DNA from: Cellulomonas sp. KRMCY2
Lineage (GTDB): Bacteria; Actinomycetota; Actinomycetes; Actinomycetales; Cellulomonadaceae
Direction of reading: 5' to 3'
Assembly (NCBI RefSeq): GCF_000526515.1
Contig: NZ_JAGF01000001.1
Span: forward strand, 1,550,001 to 1,614,000
DNA: 64,000 nt
Below, in pieces: positions 22,468 through 31,122 of this stretch. Under the pieces are notes generated by a model that was not told the origin of the DNA, made no database searches, and was given only the letters and a program-made list of their open reading frames with translations. Positions within the stretch are counted from its first letter, which is position 1, and every line of letters starts with the position of its first letter. The translations under genes and the position numbers were made by a program.

Positions 22468-25400
22468 CCTTCGACGTGACTCGCATCGCGGACCCGGAGT
22501 ACTTCGCCGAGAACCGTCTGCCGGCCCACTCCGATCACCGGCGGTACCGCAACCGTGCGGAGGTCGCCGCCGGGACCAGCGGGTTCGAGCAAGGCCTGAA
22601 CGGCCTGTGGAAGTTCCACTACGCGAAGAGCCCCGCGCAGACGATCGTGGGGTTCGAGGGCCTCGACCACGACTGCTCGTCGTGGGACGACATCCCGGTG
22701 CCGGCACACATCCAGCTCCATGGCTATGACCGGCCGCAGTACACCAACATCCAGTATCCGTGGGACGGTCACGAGGCCGTCGAACCCGGGCAGGTGCCGA
22801 CGCGCTACAACCCGGTCGCGAGCTATGTGACCACCTTCGTCCTCGATCGCCCGCTCGACGACGGCGAGCGGCTGAGCGTGTCCTTCCAGGGTGCGGAGAG
22901 CGCGATCGCCGTCTGGCTGAACGGCACCTACATCGGCTACGGCGCGGACTCGTTCACCCCGTCGGAGTTCGACCTCACCGACGCGGTGCTCGACGGCGAG
23001 AACAAGCTCGCCGCGCAGGTCTTCCGGTGGAGTGCGGGGTCCTGGATCGAGGACCAGGACTTCTACCGGTTCTCCGGGATCTTCCGTGACGTCGTGCTGT
23101 ACCGGCAACCGGCGGTGCACGTCGAGGACCTGCGTGTGACGTCCACGGTGTCCGACGACCTCGACGTGGCAGCGGTCGTGCTGCGCGCCCCGGTCACCGG
23201 ACCGGGCTCGATCCGCGCCACGCTCGTGGGCCAGGGTGACCTGGTCGAGACCAGCACCGGAGACTTCACCATCACCCTCACCGATCCGCACCTGTGGAGC
23301 GCGGAGGACCCGTTCTGCTACGAGCTGGACATCGAGGTCCTGGCCGAGGACGGTACGTCGAGCGAGCTCATCGTGCAGCGGGTCGGCGTGCGTCGCTTCG
23401 GCATCGAGGACGGCGTCCTGAAGATCAACGGCCAGCGGCTGGTCTTCAAGGGTGTCAACCGGCACGAGTTCGGCCTCAAGGGCCGGGTGGTGTCCCGCGA
23501 CGAGACCGAGGCGGACATCCGGCTGATCAAGGCGACGGGGATCAACGCCGTCCGGACCAGCCACTATCCGAACAACACCTACTTCTACGAGCTGTGCGAC
23601 CAGTACGGGCTCTACGTCATCGACGAGATGAACCTCGAGTCGCACGGCATGTGGGACAAGGTCGCCGTCGGCGACCTCAGCATCGAGGAGGCACTGCCCG
23701 GCGACCGGCCCGAGTGGTTGCCCGTACTCCTGGACCGTGCCGCCAGCATGTTCGAGCGGGACAAGAACCACCCGAGCATCGTGATGTGGTCCTGCGGCAA
23801 CGAGTCGTTCGGCGGCACGAACCTCCTGGCCGTGTCGAACTATCTGCGTGAGGTCGACACCCGCCCGGTGCACTACGAGGGGGTGCACTGGGATCCTCGC
23901 TATCCCGAGACCACCGACGTCGTGAGCCAGATGTACACCCCGGCGGCGGAGATCGAGGACTGGCTGCGCACGCACCGGGACAAGCCCTTCATCCTGTGCG
24001 AGTACGCCCACGCCATGGGCAACTCCTTCGGCGCGGTGGACAAGTACCTCGACCTCGCAGACCGTGAGCCCCTCTTCCAGGGCGGGTTCATCTGGGACTT
24101 CGCCGACCAGGCGCTCCGGCTGACCGATCGCCTGGGGCAGGAGTACTTCGGATACGGCGGTGACTGCGGCGAAGCGCCGAGCGACTACGAGTTCAGCGCC
24201 AACGGCATCGTCTTCGCCGACCGCACCCCGACGCCGAAGCTCCAGGAGGTCCGGTATCTCTACCAGCCGTTCCGGATCTCGATCTCCCACGACGAGATCG
24301 AGATCGAGAACCGGCGCCTGTTCACGGGCAGCTCCGATCTCGACTGCGTCGTCACGCTCAGGCGCGAGGGGACGGTGCTCGCCGAGTCCGAGATCGACAT
24401 CGACGTGGCACCGGGCAGCGGCCGGACCTATCCGCTCCCGGTGACCGTGCCCCGCGCTCCCGGCGAGTATGCGATCGACGTCTCGCTCAGGCTCCGCCGT
24501 GCCACCGCCTGGGCGCCGGCCGGGTACGAGATCGCGTGGGAGCAGCGGGTGATCGTCGTCACGGGTACGGCACACGACTCGTCCTCGGCGCACGACTCGT
24601 CCTCGGCTCACGACGAGGCCCCGACCCTGATCGAGGGCATCCACAACATCGGGGTCCGGGGCAAGCACTTCATCGCTCTGTTCTCCCGCATCCACGGGGG
24701 CCTCGTCTCGTACCGCTACGGCCTCACCTCGGACGGGGGCCGCGAGCTGCTCCGGGCCATCCCGCAGCCGAACTTCTGGCACGCGCCCACGTCGAACGAG
24801 CGGGGCTGGGGCATGCCCTTCCGGGACGGCCACTGGCTGCTCGCCAGCCGCTACCGCGAGCCGCTGCCCAGCCAGGAGAGGCCCGTGGTCGCGCTGCACG
24901 CCGACCATGTCGAGGTGAGATACGGCTACCTGCTGCCCACCACGCCCAACAGCGAGAGCGAGGTCGTCTACCGGGTCTTCGGCAGCGGTCGCGTCGAGGT
25001 CACCCTGTCGCTGCGCCCCGGAGCGGGCCTGCCGGACCTGCCGGAGTTCGGCATGCTCTTCACCGCCGATGCGGCCCTGCACCACCTGAGCTGGTACGGC
25101 GACGGACCGGCGGAGTGCTACGTGGACCGCCGCGGTGGGGCTCGGCTCGGCATCTACACCAGCGACGTCCGCCAGGAGCTGACGCCCTACGTGCGACCGC
25201 AGGAGTCCGGCAGCCGCACGGGTGTGCGGTGGGCAACGGTGACCGACGACCAGGGGGCCGGGCTGCGGTTCGACTGTGCCGAGGGGATGGAGTTCTCCGC
25301 CCTGCCGTGGACACCGTTCGAGATCGAGAACGCCCGGCACCCGGTCGAGCTGCCACCGATCCAGCACACGGTGCTCCGCCCGGCGCTGATGCGTCGGGGA

Positions 25401-25502
25401 GTCGGCGGCGACGACTCGTGGGGCGCGCTGACCCACCCCGAGTTCCGCGTGCCGCAGGGGAGCGACCTGGTGTTCCGGTTCGGGTTCCAGGGCGTGCGCT
25501 GA
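22464..25502 (+). CDS. lacZ: Beta-galactosidase, glycoside hydrolase family 2
   Basis: A 1012-residue enzyme of the LacZ type that hydrolyses beta-galactosides in the cytoplasm (no signal peptide). Domain order is a sugar-binding jelly roll ('YTNIQYPWDG' near 93), Ig-like domain, TIM barrel and C-terminal small-chain domain. The acid/base Glu is E447 in 'MWSCGNESFGG', and the nucleophile is E513 in 'ILCEYAHAMGNSFG', both intact. An 18-bp tandem duplication (24573-24608) inserts HDSSSAHDSSSAHD in the linker before the last domain. GTG 22464 overlaps the permease stop, so imported galactosides are probably cleaved after uptake. Confidence 0.95.
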   Translation: MTFDVTRIADPEYFAENRLPAHSDHRRYRNRAEVAAGTSGFEQGLNGLWKFHYAKSPAQTIVGFEGLDHDCSSWDDIPVPAHIQLHGYDRPQYTNIQYPWDGHEAVEPGQVPTRYNPVASYVTTFVLDRPLDDGERLSVSFQGAESAIAVWLNGTYIGYGADSFTPSEFDLTDAVLDGENKLAAQVFRWSAGSWIEDQDFYRFSGIFRDVVLYRQPAVHVEDLRVTSTVSDDLDVAAVVLRAPVTGPGSIRATLVGQGDLVETSTGDFTITLTDPHLWSAEDPFCYELDIEVLAEDGTSSELIVQRVGVRRFGIEDGVLKINGQRLVFKGVNRHEFGLKGRVVSRDETEADIRLIKATGINAVRTSHYPNNTYFYELCDQYGLYVIDEMNLESHGMWDKVAVGDLSIEEALPGDRPEWLPVLLDRAASMFERDKNHPSIVMWSCGNESFGGTNLLAVSNYLREVDTRPVHYEGVHWDPRYPETTDVVSQMYTPAAEIEDWLRTHRDKPFILCEYAHAMGNSFGAVDKYLDLADREPLFQGGFIWDFADQALRLTDRLGQEYFGYGGDCGEAPSDYEFSANGIVFADRTPTPKLQEVRYLYQPFRISISHDEIEIENRRLFTGSSDLDCVVTLRREGTVLAESEIDIDVAPGSGRTYPLPVTVPRAPGEYAIDVSLRLRRATAWAPAGYEIAWEQRVIVVTGTAHDSSSAHDSSSAHDEAPTLIEGIHNIGVRGKHFIALFSRIHGGLVSYRYGLTSDGGRELLRAIPQPNFWHAPTSNERGWGMPFRDGHWLLASRYREPLPSQERPVVALHADHVEVRYGYLLPTTPNSESEVVYRVFGSGRVEVTLSLRPGAGLPDLPEFGMLFTADAALHHLSWYGDGPAECYVDRRGGARLGIYTSDVRQELTPYVRPQESGSRTGVRWATVTDDQGAGLRFDCAEGMEFSALPWTPFEIENARHPVELPPIQHTVLRPALMRRGVGGDDSWGALTHPEFRVPQGSDLVFRFGFQGVR
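24573..24608 (+). repeat. 18-bp tandem repeat inside lacZ
   Basis: Two copies of CACGACTCGTCCTCGGC plus one variable base, in frame, encode HDSSSA twice in a surface linker. The reading frame is kept. Confidence 0.85.
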
Positions 25503-25526
25503 GGGCGGGCCGCCGTACCTGTCCCC

Positions 25527-26810
25527 GTGCACATGCCCCGTAACCCGATGCTGGCGTCGCTCGTCGGCCTGACCGGCAACGCCCGCGCCTCGATCTGGAC
25601 GGAACCCCTGTGGGGACTGTCGATGATGCTGGTGCTGCCCTACGCGTCGGTGTTCATGCTGGCCCTGGGCGTGCGCGACGAGCAGATCGGGCTCATCGCG
25701 ACGGTGTCGATGGTGTCCCAGGTGGGGTTCGGGCTGCTCGGCGGGGTCATCACGGACAAGCTCGGGCGGCGCACGACGACCGCCGTGTTCGACCTCGTCG
25801 CGTGGTCCGTCCCGTGCCTCGTCTGGGCGTTCGCGCAGAACTTCTGGTGGTTCCTCGCGGCGGCTGTCATCAACGGCAGCTGGCAGGTCACCCAGAACTC
25901 GTGGGACTGCCTGCTCGTCGAGGACGCGGACCGCGCGGAGATCCCGCGGCTGTACTCCCTCGTCAAGGTCGCCGGCGACTGCTCCGCGATCTTCGCCCCG
26001 ATCGCGGCGCTCCTGGTGTCGCAGTACGGCCTCGAGCCGGCGGTACGGATCCTCTACCTCAACGCGTTCGTCATCATGACCGGCAAGATCGCGATCCTGT
26101 ACCGGTGGTCGACGGAGACGGCGACGGGCCGCGTGCGCCTCGAACAGACCCGCGGGGTGAGCACGTGGCGCCTGCTCGCCCAGTACCGCGGTGTGCTGGG
26201 TCTGATCCTGCACTCGCGCGGGACGATCTTCTCCCTCGCCCTGAGCGCTGTCGTCTCCGCCGTGGCGCTGGTCAACGCCACCTTCTGGCAGGTGGCGGTC
26301 AGTCAGCACCTCGGCGTCCCCGACCCGCTGCTGCCGTTCTTCCCGATGGTCCGCTCCGTGCTGTCCGTCGTGCTGTTCTTCACGCTCATCCCGCGACTCA
26401 CCCACGTGATCAACCTGCGGCGCCCCACGCTGTGGGGCCTGGCCGGGTACCTCGCCGGCCAGCTGCTGCTCGTCGTCATCCCCGCGAACACCGGCGGGCC
26501 AACGGCCCAGACCTACGCGCTGCTCGGGGTCTGCCTGCTGCTGGACGCGTTCGGCGCGGGCATCCTCTTCATGCTCACCGAGTCGCTCGTCGCCCTGCAT
26601 GTGGACCGCGACGAGAGATCCCGGGTCATGGCCATCCAACGCACCTGCGTGATGCTCGCCATCGCCCCGTTCGGCTGGATCTCGGGCTGGCTGTCGAGCA
26701 TGGACCGCACCTGGCCGTTCCTCCTGACGAGCGCCCTCCTGGTGCTCGGGGTGGTGCTGGCAGCGCGGTTCTGGGTCACCACGCACCATGAGGAGGTGGC
26801 CGTCGCCTGA
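25527..26810 (+). CDS. MFS transporter
   Basis: A 427-residue major facilitator with about 12 hydrophobic helices. The loop 2-3 motif is 'GGVITDKLGRRTTTAVFDLV', the MFS motif A. It sits 24 bp after lacZ on the same strand, probably in the same operon. It may export galactose or another product, or provide a second uptake route (inference). The start is GTG 25527 (MHMPRNPM) or ATG 25533; neither has a strong ribosome site. Confidence 0.88.
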   Translation: MHMPRNPMLASLVGLTGNARASIWTEPLWGLSMMLVLPYASVFMLALGVRDEQIGLIATVSMVSQVGFGLLGGVITDKLGRRTTTAVFDLVAWSVPCLVWAFAQNFWWFLAAAVINGSWQVTQNSWDCLLVEDADRAEIPRLYSLVKVAGDCSAIFAPIAALLVSQYGLEPAVRILYLNAFVIMTGKIAILYRWSTETATGRVRLEQTRGVSTWRLLAQYRGVLGLILHSRGTIFSLALSAVVSAVALVNATFWQVAVSQHLGVPDPLLPFFPMVRSVLSVVLFFTLIPRLTHVINLRRPTLWGLAGYLAGQLLLVVIPANTGGPTAQTYALLGVCLLLDAFGAGILFMLTESLVALHVDRDERSRVMAIQRTCVMLAIAPFGWISGWLSSMDRTWPFLLTSALLVLGVVLAARFWVTTHHEEVAVA

Positions 26811-26852
26811 GTCGGTCCGTCGGCTCGGCAGGCCACCGGGCCGTGCGGAGCG

Positions 26853-27000
26853 GACGACGCCGTCGTCTTCCTCAGCGGCCAGACGGTCTCGCTGTTCGAC
26901 TCGATGATCGTGCAGTACGCGATCATGTGACACCTCACGCCGGTCACCCAGTCGGGGTCCGTGCTCGCGCGGCCGGTCGCCGGCGTCGGCGGAGTCACGG
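26853..27000 (+). pseudogene. MFS transporter N-terminal remnant with in-frame stop
   Basis: The frame reads 'FLSGQTVSLFDSMIVQYAIM', then TGA at 26928, then 'HLTPVTQSGSVLARPVAG'. Intact MFS proteins of the drug-efflux type read '...GQTVSLFGSMIVQYAIMW-HLTLxTQSGxVLA', so the stop replaces the Trp codon (TGG to TGA). No continuation of the protein is present downstream. A short decayed gene end. Confidence 0.65.
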
Positions 27001-27030
27001 TTCCGGTCCGGGCGATCACTCGGCTGCGCG

Positions 27031-27385
27031 TCACGGTCCGAGCAGGGCGAGGGGCACGACCGCGATCCCGTCCGGTCGGCGGTACGCGTGCCGCCCGGTG
27101 TTCACGAGAACCATGTCGGTGAGCTGATCGCCCATCTGGGTCTTCAGCCAGTGCAGATGCCGGACGTCGTCGGGCTTCACGGTGGGCGAGACCTTGACCT
27201 CGATCGCGACTGTGGAGCGTTCGCCGCGACCCGTCACGATGAAGTCGACCTCATGGTCGGAGTTCTTGGTGCGCAGGTGGTGCACCGCCGCGTCCGCCGC
27301 TTGCGCGAAGACTCTCAGGCTGAGGGCCACCAGTGACTCGAACAGGGCGCCGAGCAGGTGTCCGTCGCGAGGTATCGGAGGCCCG
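27031..27385 (-). pseudogene. DUF4143 ATPase C-terminal remnant
   Basis: About 118 residues matching the end of the intact DUF4143 ATPase at 34886-36175: 'PRDGHLLGALFESLVALSLR', 'HHLRTKNSDHEVDFIVTGRG', 'RHAYRRPDGIAVVPLALLGP'. The whole AAA+ part is missing; an in-frame TAG lies near 27413. The nuclease-like 'EVDF...IEVK' residues survive. Both copies are on the minus strand and they flank the PucR/aldolase cluster. Confidence 0.75.
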
Positions 27386-27535
27386 ACCGATCGGCCGGTC
27401 AGCTGCCAGGGCTACGTCAGGACGCTTCCGAACGCTACGCCGCGACGAACCCGGCGACGTCGAAACCAGGGACCTGCACCTTCGGCCGCATCGCCCGAAG
27501 CCTGCGGCGCGGGCCGCTCGGGCTTGTGCGGAGCC

Positions 27536-28711
27536 CTAGCGCCGGGGGCGGTCGGCCAGGACGAGCGCCAGCTCGAACCGCGCATCGGCGTCGTCGAGGT
27601 CGCCGTCGAGCAGCTCGCGGAGCTGACGGATCCGATAGCTCACAGTCTGGGGATGGACGCGAAGCTCGTCGGCGACGGCGGTGCGGGATCCCCAATGGCG
27701 CAACCAGCTGTGGAGTGTCTCGAGGTGTCGCTCCCGCGTCGCCTCGCGCAACGCGGCGAACGGCGCCAGTCTGCGTTCGGTGAGGATGGCGAATGCTGCC
27801 TGCTCGCCGCGTAGCGCCAGCGTCGCGAGATGGTCCTCTGCGAAGATCGGATCGTTGGGATCGACACCGTCGGACGCCAGCTGGGCCGTCAGCTCGGCCA
27901 GCCTGACCGCCTGGGGCACCCGCGCCCAGTCGACGGTGACGCCGACCACGGCTCCCCTCCCCTTCAGGGTCCGCTCGAGCATCTCTCGCGAGGCCGGCCT
28001 GCCCTGCCGAAGCAGCAGTACGGAGTCGCGTTCACGCTCCAGCGCCACCGCTTCGTCGCGGTATCTGAACTGCGCGTGCCGGGTCTGCTCGGGGGGTAGC
28101 AGGATCGGGACGACGTTGTCGATCCGACGCCAGCCGATGCCCTCGGCGGCGGCCAGGACGGCCCGCTCGGGTGCACTCCCTCGCACCAGCATCTCGGCGA
28201 GCAGCCGACGACGCCGATCCCTCTCGCCCGCCTGTTCTCGAAGCTGGAGGGTGAAGCCATCGGTGGTGGCTGCGACCAGCTCGTCGACGTAGGCGGTGAT
28301 GGCGTCGGACAGGTCGATCAGATCCTCGATGGCCGGCGGCCGCGCCTCCGCCAGCGCATTCGATGTCTCCCGGAGCATCACTCGCGCCGCGGTCCGCAGG
28401 GCAAGAAGCAACGTCGCCGGCGCGCGATCCTCCCGTGCCTCGGCCGCCCCGAGATCCACGAAGGTCTCGCGCACACCGGCAGGAAGCGCCGGCTCATTGG
28501 TCCCTACGAGATCGACGAACCGCTCCAGGGCGGCTCCGACCCCGCGACGGATGTCCTGAGCGATCTTGGCGTCGTCGTTCCCCGCGTAGATCGACTCCGT
28601 GATCTCGCCGGCCACGGCGTCCACGATCGCCGCCATCCGACCGCGCAGCGCAGGCACCAGAGCCGCGGGCAGCCGTTGCCACGGGGTCGGGGACACAACA
28701 CGATCACCCAT
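27536..28711 (-). CDS. PucR family transcriptional regulator
   Basis: A 391-residue regulator. The N-terminal ~180 residues are a helical sensor region (RsbRD-like, 'AAIVDAVAGEITESIYAGND'). A GGDEF-like CdaR region follows. The C-terminal PucR HTH is 'LHSWLRHWGSRTAVADELRV' and 'HPQTVSYRIRQLRELLDGDL'. PucR/CdaR proteins usually activate catabolic genes beside them. This one is divergent from the aldolase-aminotransferase/kinase/MFS operon (124-bp gap). ATG 28711 lies six bases after TAGGAT, which overlaps a palindrome at 28714-28728. Confidence 0.88.
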   Translation of the reverse strand: MGDRVVSPTPWQRLPAALVPALRGRMAAIVDAVAGEITESIYAGNDDAKIAQDIRRGVGAALERFVDLVGTNEPALPAGVRETFVDLGAAEAREDRAPATLLLALRTAARVMLRETSNALAEARPPAIEDLIDLSDAITAYVDELVAATTDGFTLQLREQAGERDRRRRLLAEMLVRGSAPERAVLAAAEGIGWRRIDNVVPILLPPEQTRHAQFRYRDEAVALERERDSVLLLRQGRPASREMLERTLKGRGAVVGVTVDWARVPQAVRLAELTAQLASDGVDPNDPIFAEDHLATLALRGEQAAFAILTERRLAPFAALREATRERHLETLHSWLRHWGSRTAVADELRVHPQTVSYRIRQLRELLDGDLDDADARFELALVLADRPRR

Positions 28712-28713
28712 TC

Positions 28714-28728
28714 CTTGATCCTATCAAG
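28714..28728. promoter_or_regulatory. Operator palindrome over the pucR-like promoter
   Basis: CTTGAT-CCT-ATCAAG is a perfect inverted repeat, overlapped by TATCA-AGCCG-TGATA (28722-28736). It covers the -10 TAGGAT (minus strand, 28718-28723) six bases upstream of the regulator ATG. Autoregulation or control of the divergent operon is likely. Confidence 0.6.
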
Positions 28729-28835
28729 CCGTGATAGCCAGTGGTCGAGAGGATGGAGTTCTGGGAACGTAGGGATCGGTGTTTCGACCGGCGATGATAG
28801 AAGTGGGTCGCAGCTCGTCGCGCAAGGGAGATCAC

Positions 28836-31097
28836 ATGGAACACGCCGCGTCACGCCAGCACGTGGTGGACATGTGCCGGACGATGCTGGAACGGGGCTA
28901 CCTGAAGGCGACCGAAGGCAATGTGTCCGTGAGGATCCCCGGCCGCCGGCTCTACGCCGTCACCCCGAGCAACTACGACTACGCGAAGATGCGCATCGAC
29001 GACGTCTGCATCGTCGACTTCGACGGGAAGCAGATCGCGGACGAGTCGCTGGTCATGGCGCCCTCCGTCGAAGCGGGGATGCACGCCAACGTGTACCGGG
29101 TCCGCCCGGACGTGAACGCGATCGTCCACACCCACCAGCCCTACGCCTCGGCGCTTGCCTTCCTCCGCCGTGAGATCCCGGCGCTGACCGACGAGCAGGT
29201 CCGCTTCCTCGGCAAGCGGGTGGCCATCGTCGACTACGCGCCGGCGGGAACCGGGTTCCTGGCGAAGAACGTGGAGAAGAAGGTGGCAGGCGGTGACAAC
29301 GCCTTCATCATCGCCAACCACGGTGTCGTCGCTCTCGGCACCGACCCCGACCGGGCGGTCTTCAACATGGCGCTGCTCGAGAAGGTGTCGATCGCCTACC
29401 TGCTCAGCCTGCTCACCGAGGCGGGCAAGGTCTACACCGTCCCCGACTGGGTGCGGGAGATCGCCTTCACCAAGCTCCGCAAGGACGAGAAGCGGATCGG
29501 CGCCCAGATCACCGAGTCGGTCCCCCCGGTCCGGGTCGCTGCCGTCGAGGAGCTCCCCAGCGCCGACGACGCCGCGGCCCGCGTCGTCGGCCAGGAGGCG
29601 CCGCGGCCCGAGACCCGTCTGGTCGAGGTCCCCGGAAGCGAGTCTGCCCAGCTCGGCTACGCCATCAGCGACTACCCCGACGTCGACGACACGATGCGGC
29701 GTCTGCGGGCCCTCCTCGCCCAACCGTTGCGTGGGTTGCGGCACGACGCCCTGCTCGACGTGCTCGGTTACTTCGAGACCAGGTGCACCGCCAGCCGCGA
29801 CATCTCCGAGCGCGCCAAGGCGCGGATCCCAGGCGGGGTGCAGCACAACCTGGCCTTCAACTACCCCTTCCCGCTGGCCATCACCAAGGCCCACGGAGCC
29901 CACCTGACCGACCGGGACGGCAACACCTACATCGACTTCCTGCAGGCCGGTGGACCCACGATCCTGGGGAGCAACTACGCACCCGTGAACGAGCGGGTGG
30001 CCGAGGTCGTCGGCGAGTCCGGGCCGGTCACCGGCCTCTTCCACGAGTACGAGCTCAAGCTCGCCGAGATCATCTACCGGTACATGCCGCACGTCGAGAT
30101 GTACCGGTCGCTCGGGTCGGGGACCGAGGCGGTGATGGCCGCGGTCCGGGCAGCGCGCGCGTTCACCGGCAACAAGATGGTGATGAAGGTCGGCGGTGCC
30201 TACCACGGCTGGTCCGACACGATGGTCTACGGACTGCGGGTGCCCGGCACCTTCCGGATGAACGCCAAGGGGATCCCGTTCGGAGCCACCAGCCACACCC
30301 GGGAGGTCTTCCCGCACGACCTGGGGGCGCTGAAGCGCAAGCTCGTCGAGAACCGGGCGCGCGGGGGGACCGCCGCCGTGATCGTCGAGCCGCTCGGACC
30401 CGAGTCGGGGACCCGGCCCGCGCCCTACGACTACAACGCCAGGGTGCGGGAGCTGTGCGACGAGTTCGGAGCCCTGCTCGTCTTCGACGAGGTCGTCACC
30501 GGCTTCCGGGTCGGGATGGGTGGCGCCGCCGGGTACTTCGGGGTCACCCCTGACCTCACCGTGTTCGGCAAGGCGGTGGCGGGCGGCTATCCGATGGCGG
30601 GCGGCGTCGGCGGTCGGTCCGACATCATGGCCGTCTTCGGCTCCGGCATCGACGGGAAGTCCGGCGCCCACGTCCAGGTGGGGGGAACACTGTCCGCCAA
30701 CCCGCTGTCCTGCGCCGCCGGGTACTTCGCCATCGAGGAGATGGCGAGGACCAACGCCCCGGTCGTCGCCGGGCGAGCCGGCGACCGTCTCGCCAGAGGG
30801 CTGCAGCGACTGATCGACAGGCACGGGCTGCCCTACGTCGTGTACAACCAGGGTTCGATCGTGCACCTGGAGTCCAGCGGGGTGATGCTGCTCGACATGC
30901 ACAACCCGCTCAAGCTGCTCAAGGAGAAGGACTCCCGCAAGGAGCTGATGGAGCAGATCGGGGCCGCCTATGCGGCGCACGGCATCATCACGCTGGCGGG
31001 GTCGCGGCTGTACACCTCGATGGCCGACACCGACGCCGTCATCGACGATGCGTTGAGCCGGTTCGACGAGGTCTTCTCCCTGGTGGAGGGCGTCTAG
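28836..31097 (+). CDS. Class II aldolase - class III aminotransferase fusion enzyme
   Basis: A 753-residue bifunctional protein. Residues 1 to about 225 are a class II aldolase/adducin domain with a zinc site 'AIVHTHQPYASALAFL' (HxH), 'ANHGVVALG' and the early 'RGYLKATEGNVSVRIPG'. Residues about 300-753 are a glutamate-1-semialdehyde-aminotransferase-like PLP enzyme: 'SLGSGTEAVMAAVRAARAFT', 'VFDEVVTGFRVGMGG', and the Schiff-base lysine K579 in 'VFGKAVAGGYPMAG'. Fusing a carbon-carbon lyase or dehydratase to a transaminase suggests channelling of an aldehyde or keto product. The substrate is not known. ATG 28836 follows AAGGGAG. First gene of a catabolic operon with a sugar kinase and transporter. 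Confidence 0.88.
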   Translation: MEHAASRQHVVDMCRTMLERGYLKATEGNVSVRIPGRRLYAVTPSNYDYAKMRIDDVCIVDFDGKQIADESLVMAPSVEAGMHANVYRVRPDVNAIVHTHQPYASALAFLRREIPALTDEQVRFLGKRVAIVDYAPAGTGFLAKNVEKKVAGGDNAFIIANHGVVALGTDPDRAVFNMALLEKVSIAYLLSLLTEAGKVYTVPDWVREIAFTKLRKDEKRIGAQITESVPPVRVAAVEELPSADDAAARVVGQEAPRPETRLVEVPGSESAQLGYAISDYPDVDDTMRRLRALLAQPLRGLRHDALLDVLGYFETRCTASRDISERAKARIPGGVQHNLAFNYPFPLAITKAHGAHLTDRDGNTYIDFLQAGGPTILGSNYAPVNERVAEVVGESGPVTGLFHEYELKLAEIIYRYMPHVEMYRSLGSGTEAVMAAVRAARAFTGNKMVMKVGGAYHGWSDTMVYGLRVPGTFRMNAKGIPFGATSHTREVFPHDLGALKRKLVENRARGGTAAVIVEPLGPESGTRPAPYDYNARVRELCDEFGALLVFDEVVTGFRVGMGGAAGYFGVTPDLTVFGKAVAGGYPMAGGVGGRSDIMAVFGSGIDGKSGAHVQVGGTLSANPLSCAAGYFAIEEMARTNAPVVAGRAGDRLARGLQRLIDRHGLPYVVYNQGSIVHLESSGVMLLDMHNPLKLLKEKDSRKELMEQIGAAYAAHGIITLAGSRLYTSMADTDAVIDDALSRFDEVFSLVEGV

Positions 31098-31122
31098 TGC
31101 GGCGCAGAGCCGTGAGGCGCCC

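Noticed and set aside
22359..26933. Very long open frame antisense to the permease, beta-galactosidase and MFS genes
   Set aside because: Covers three recognised genes on the other strand; no domain seen; codon-mirror effect.
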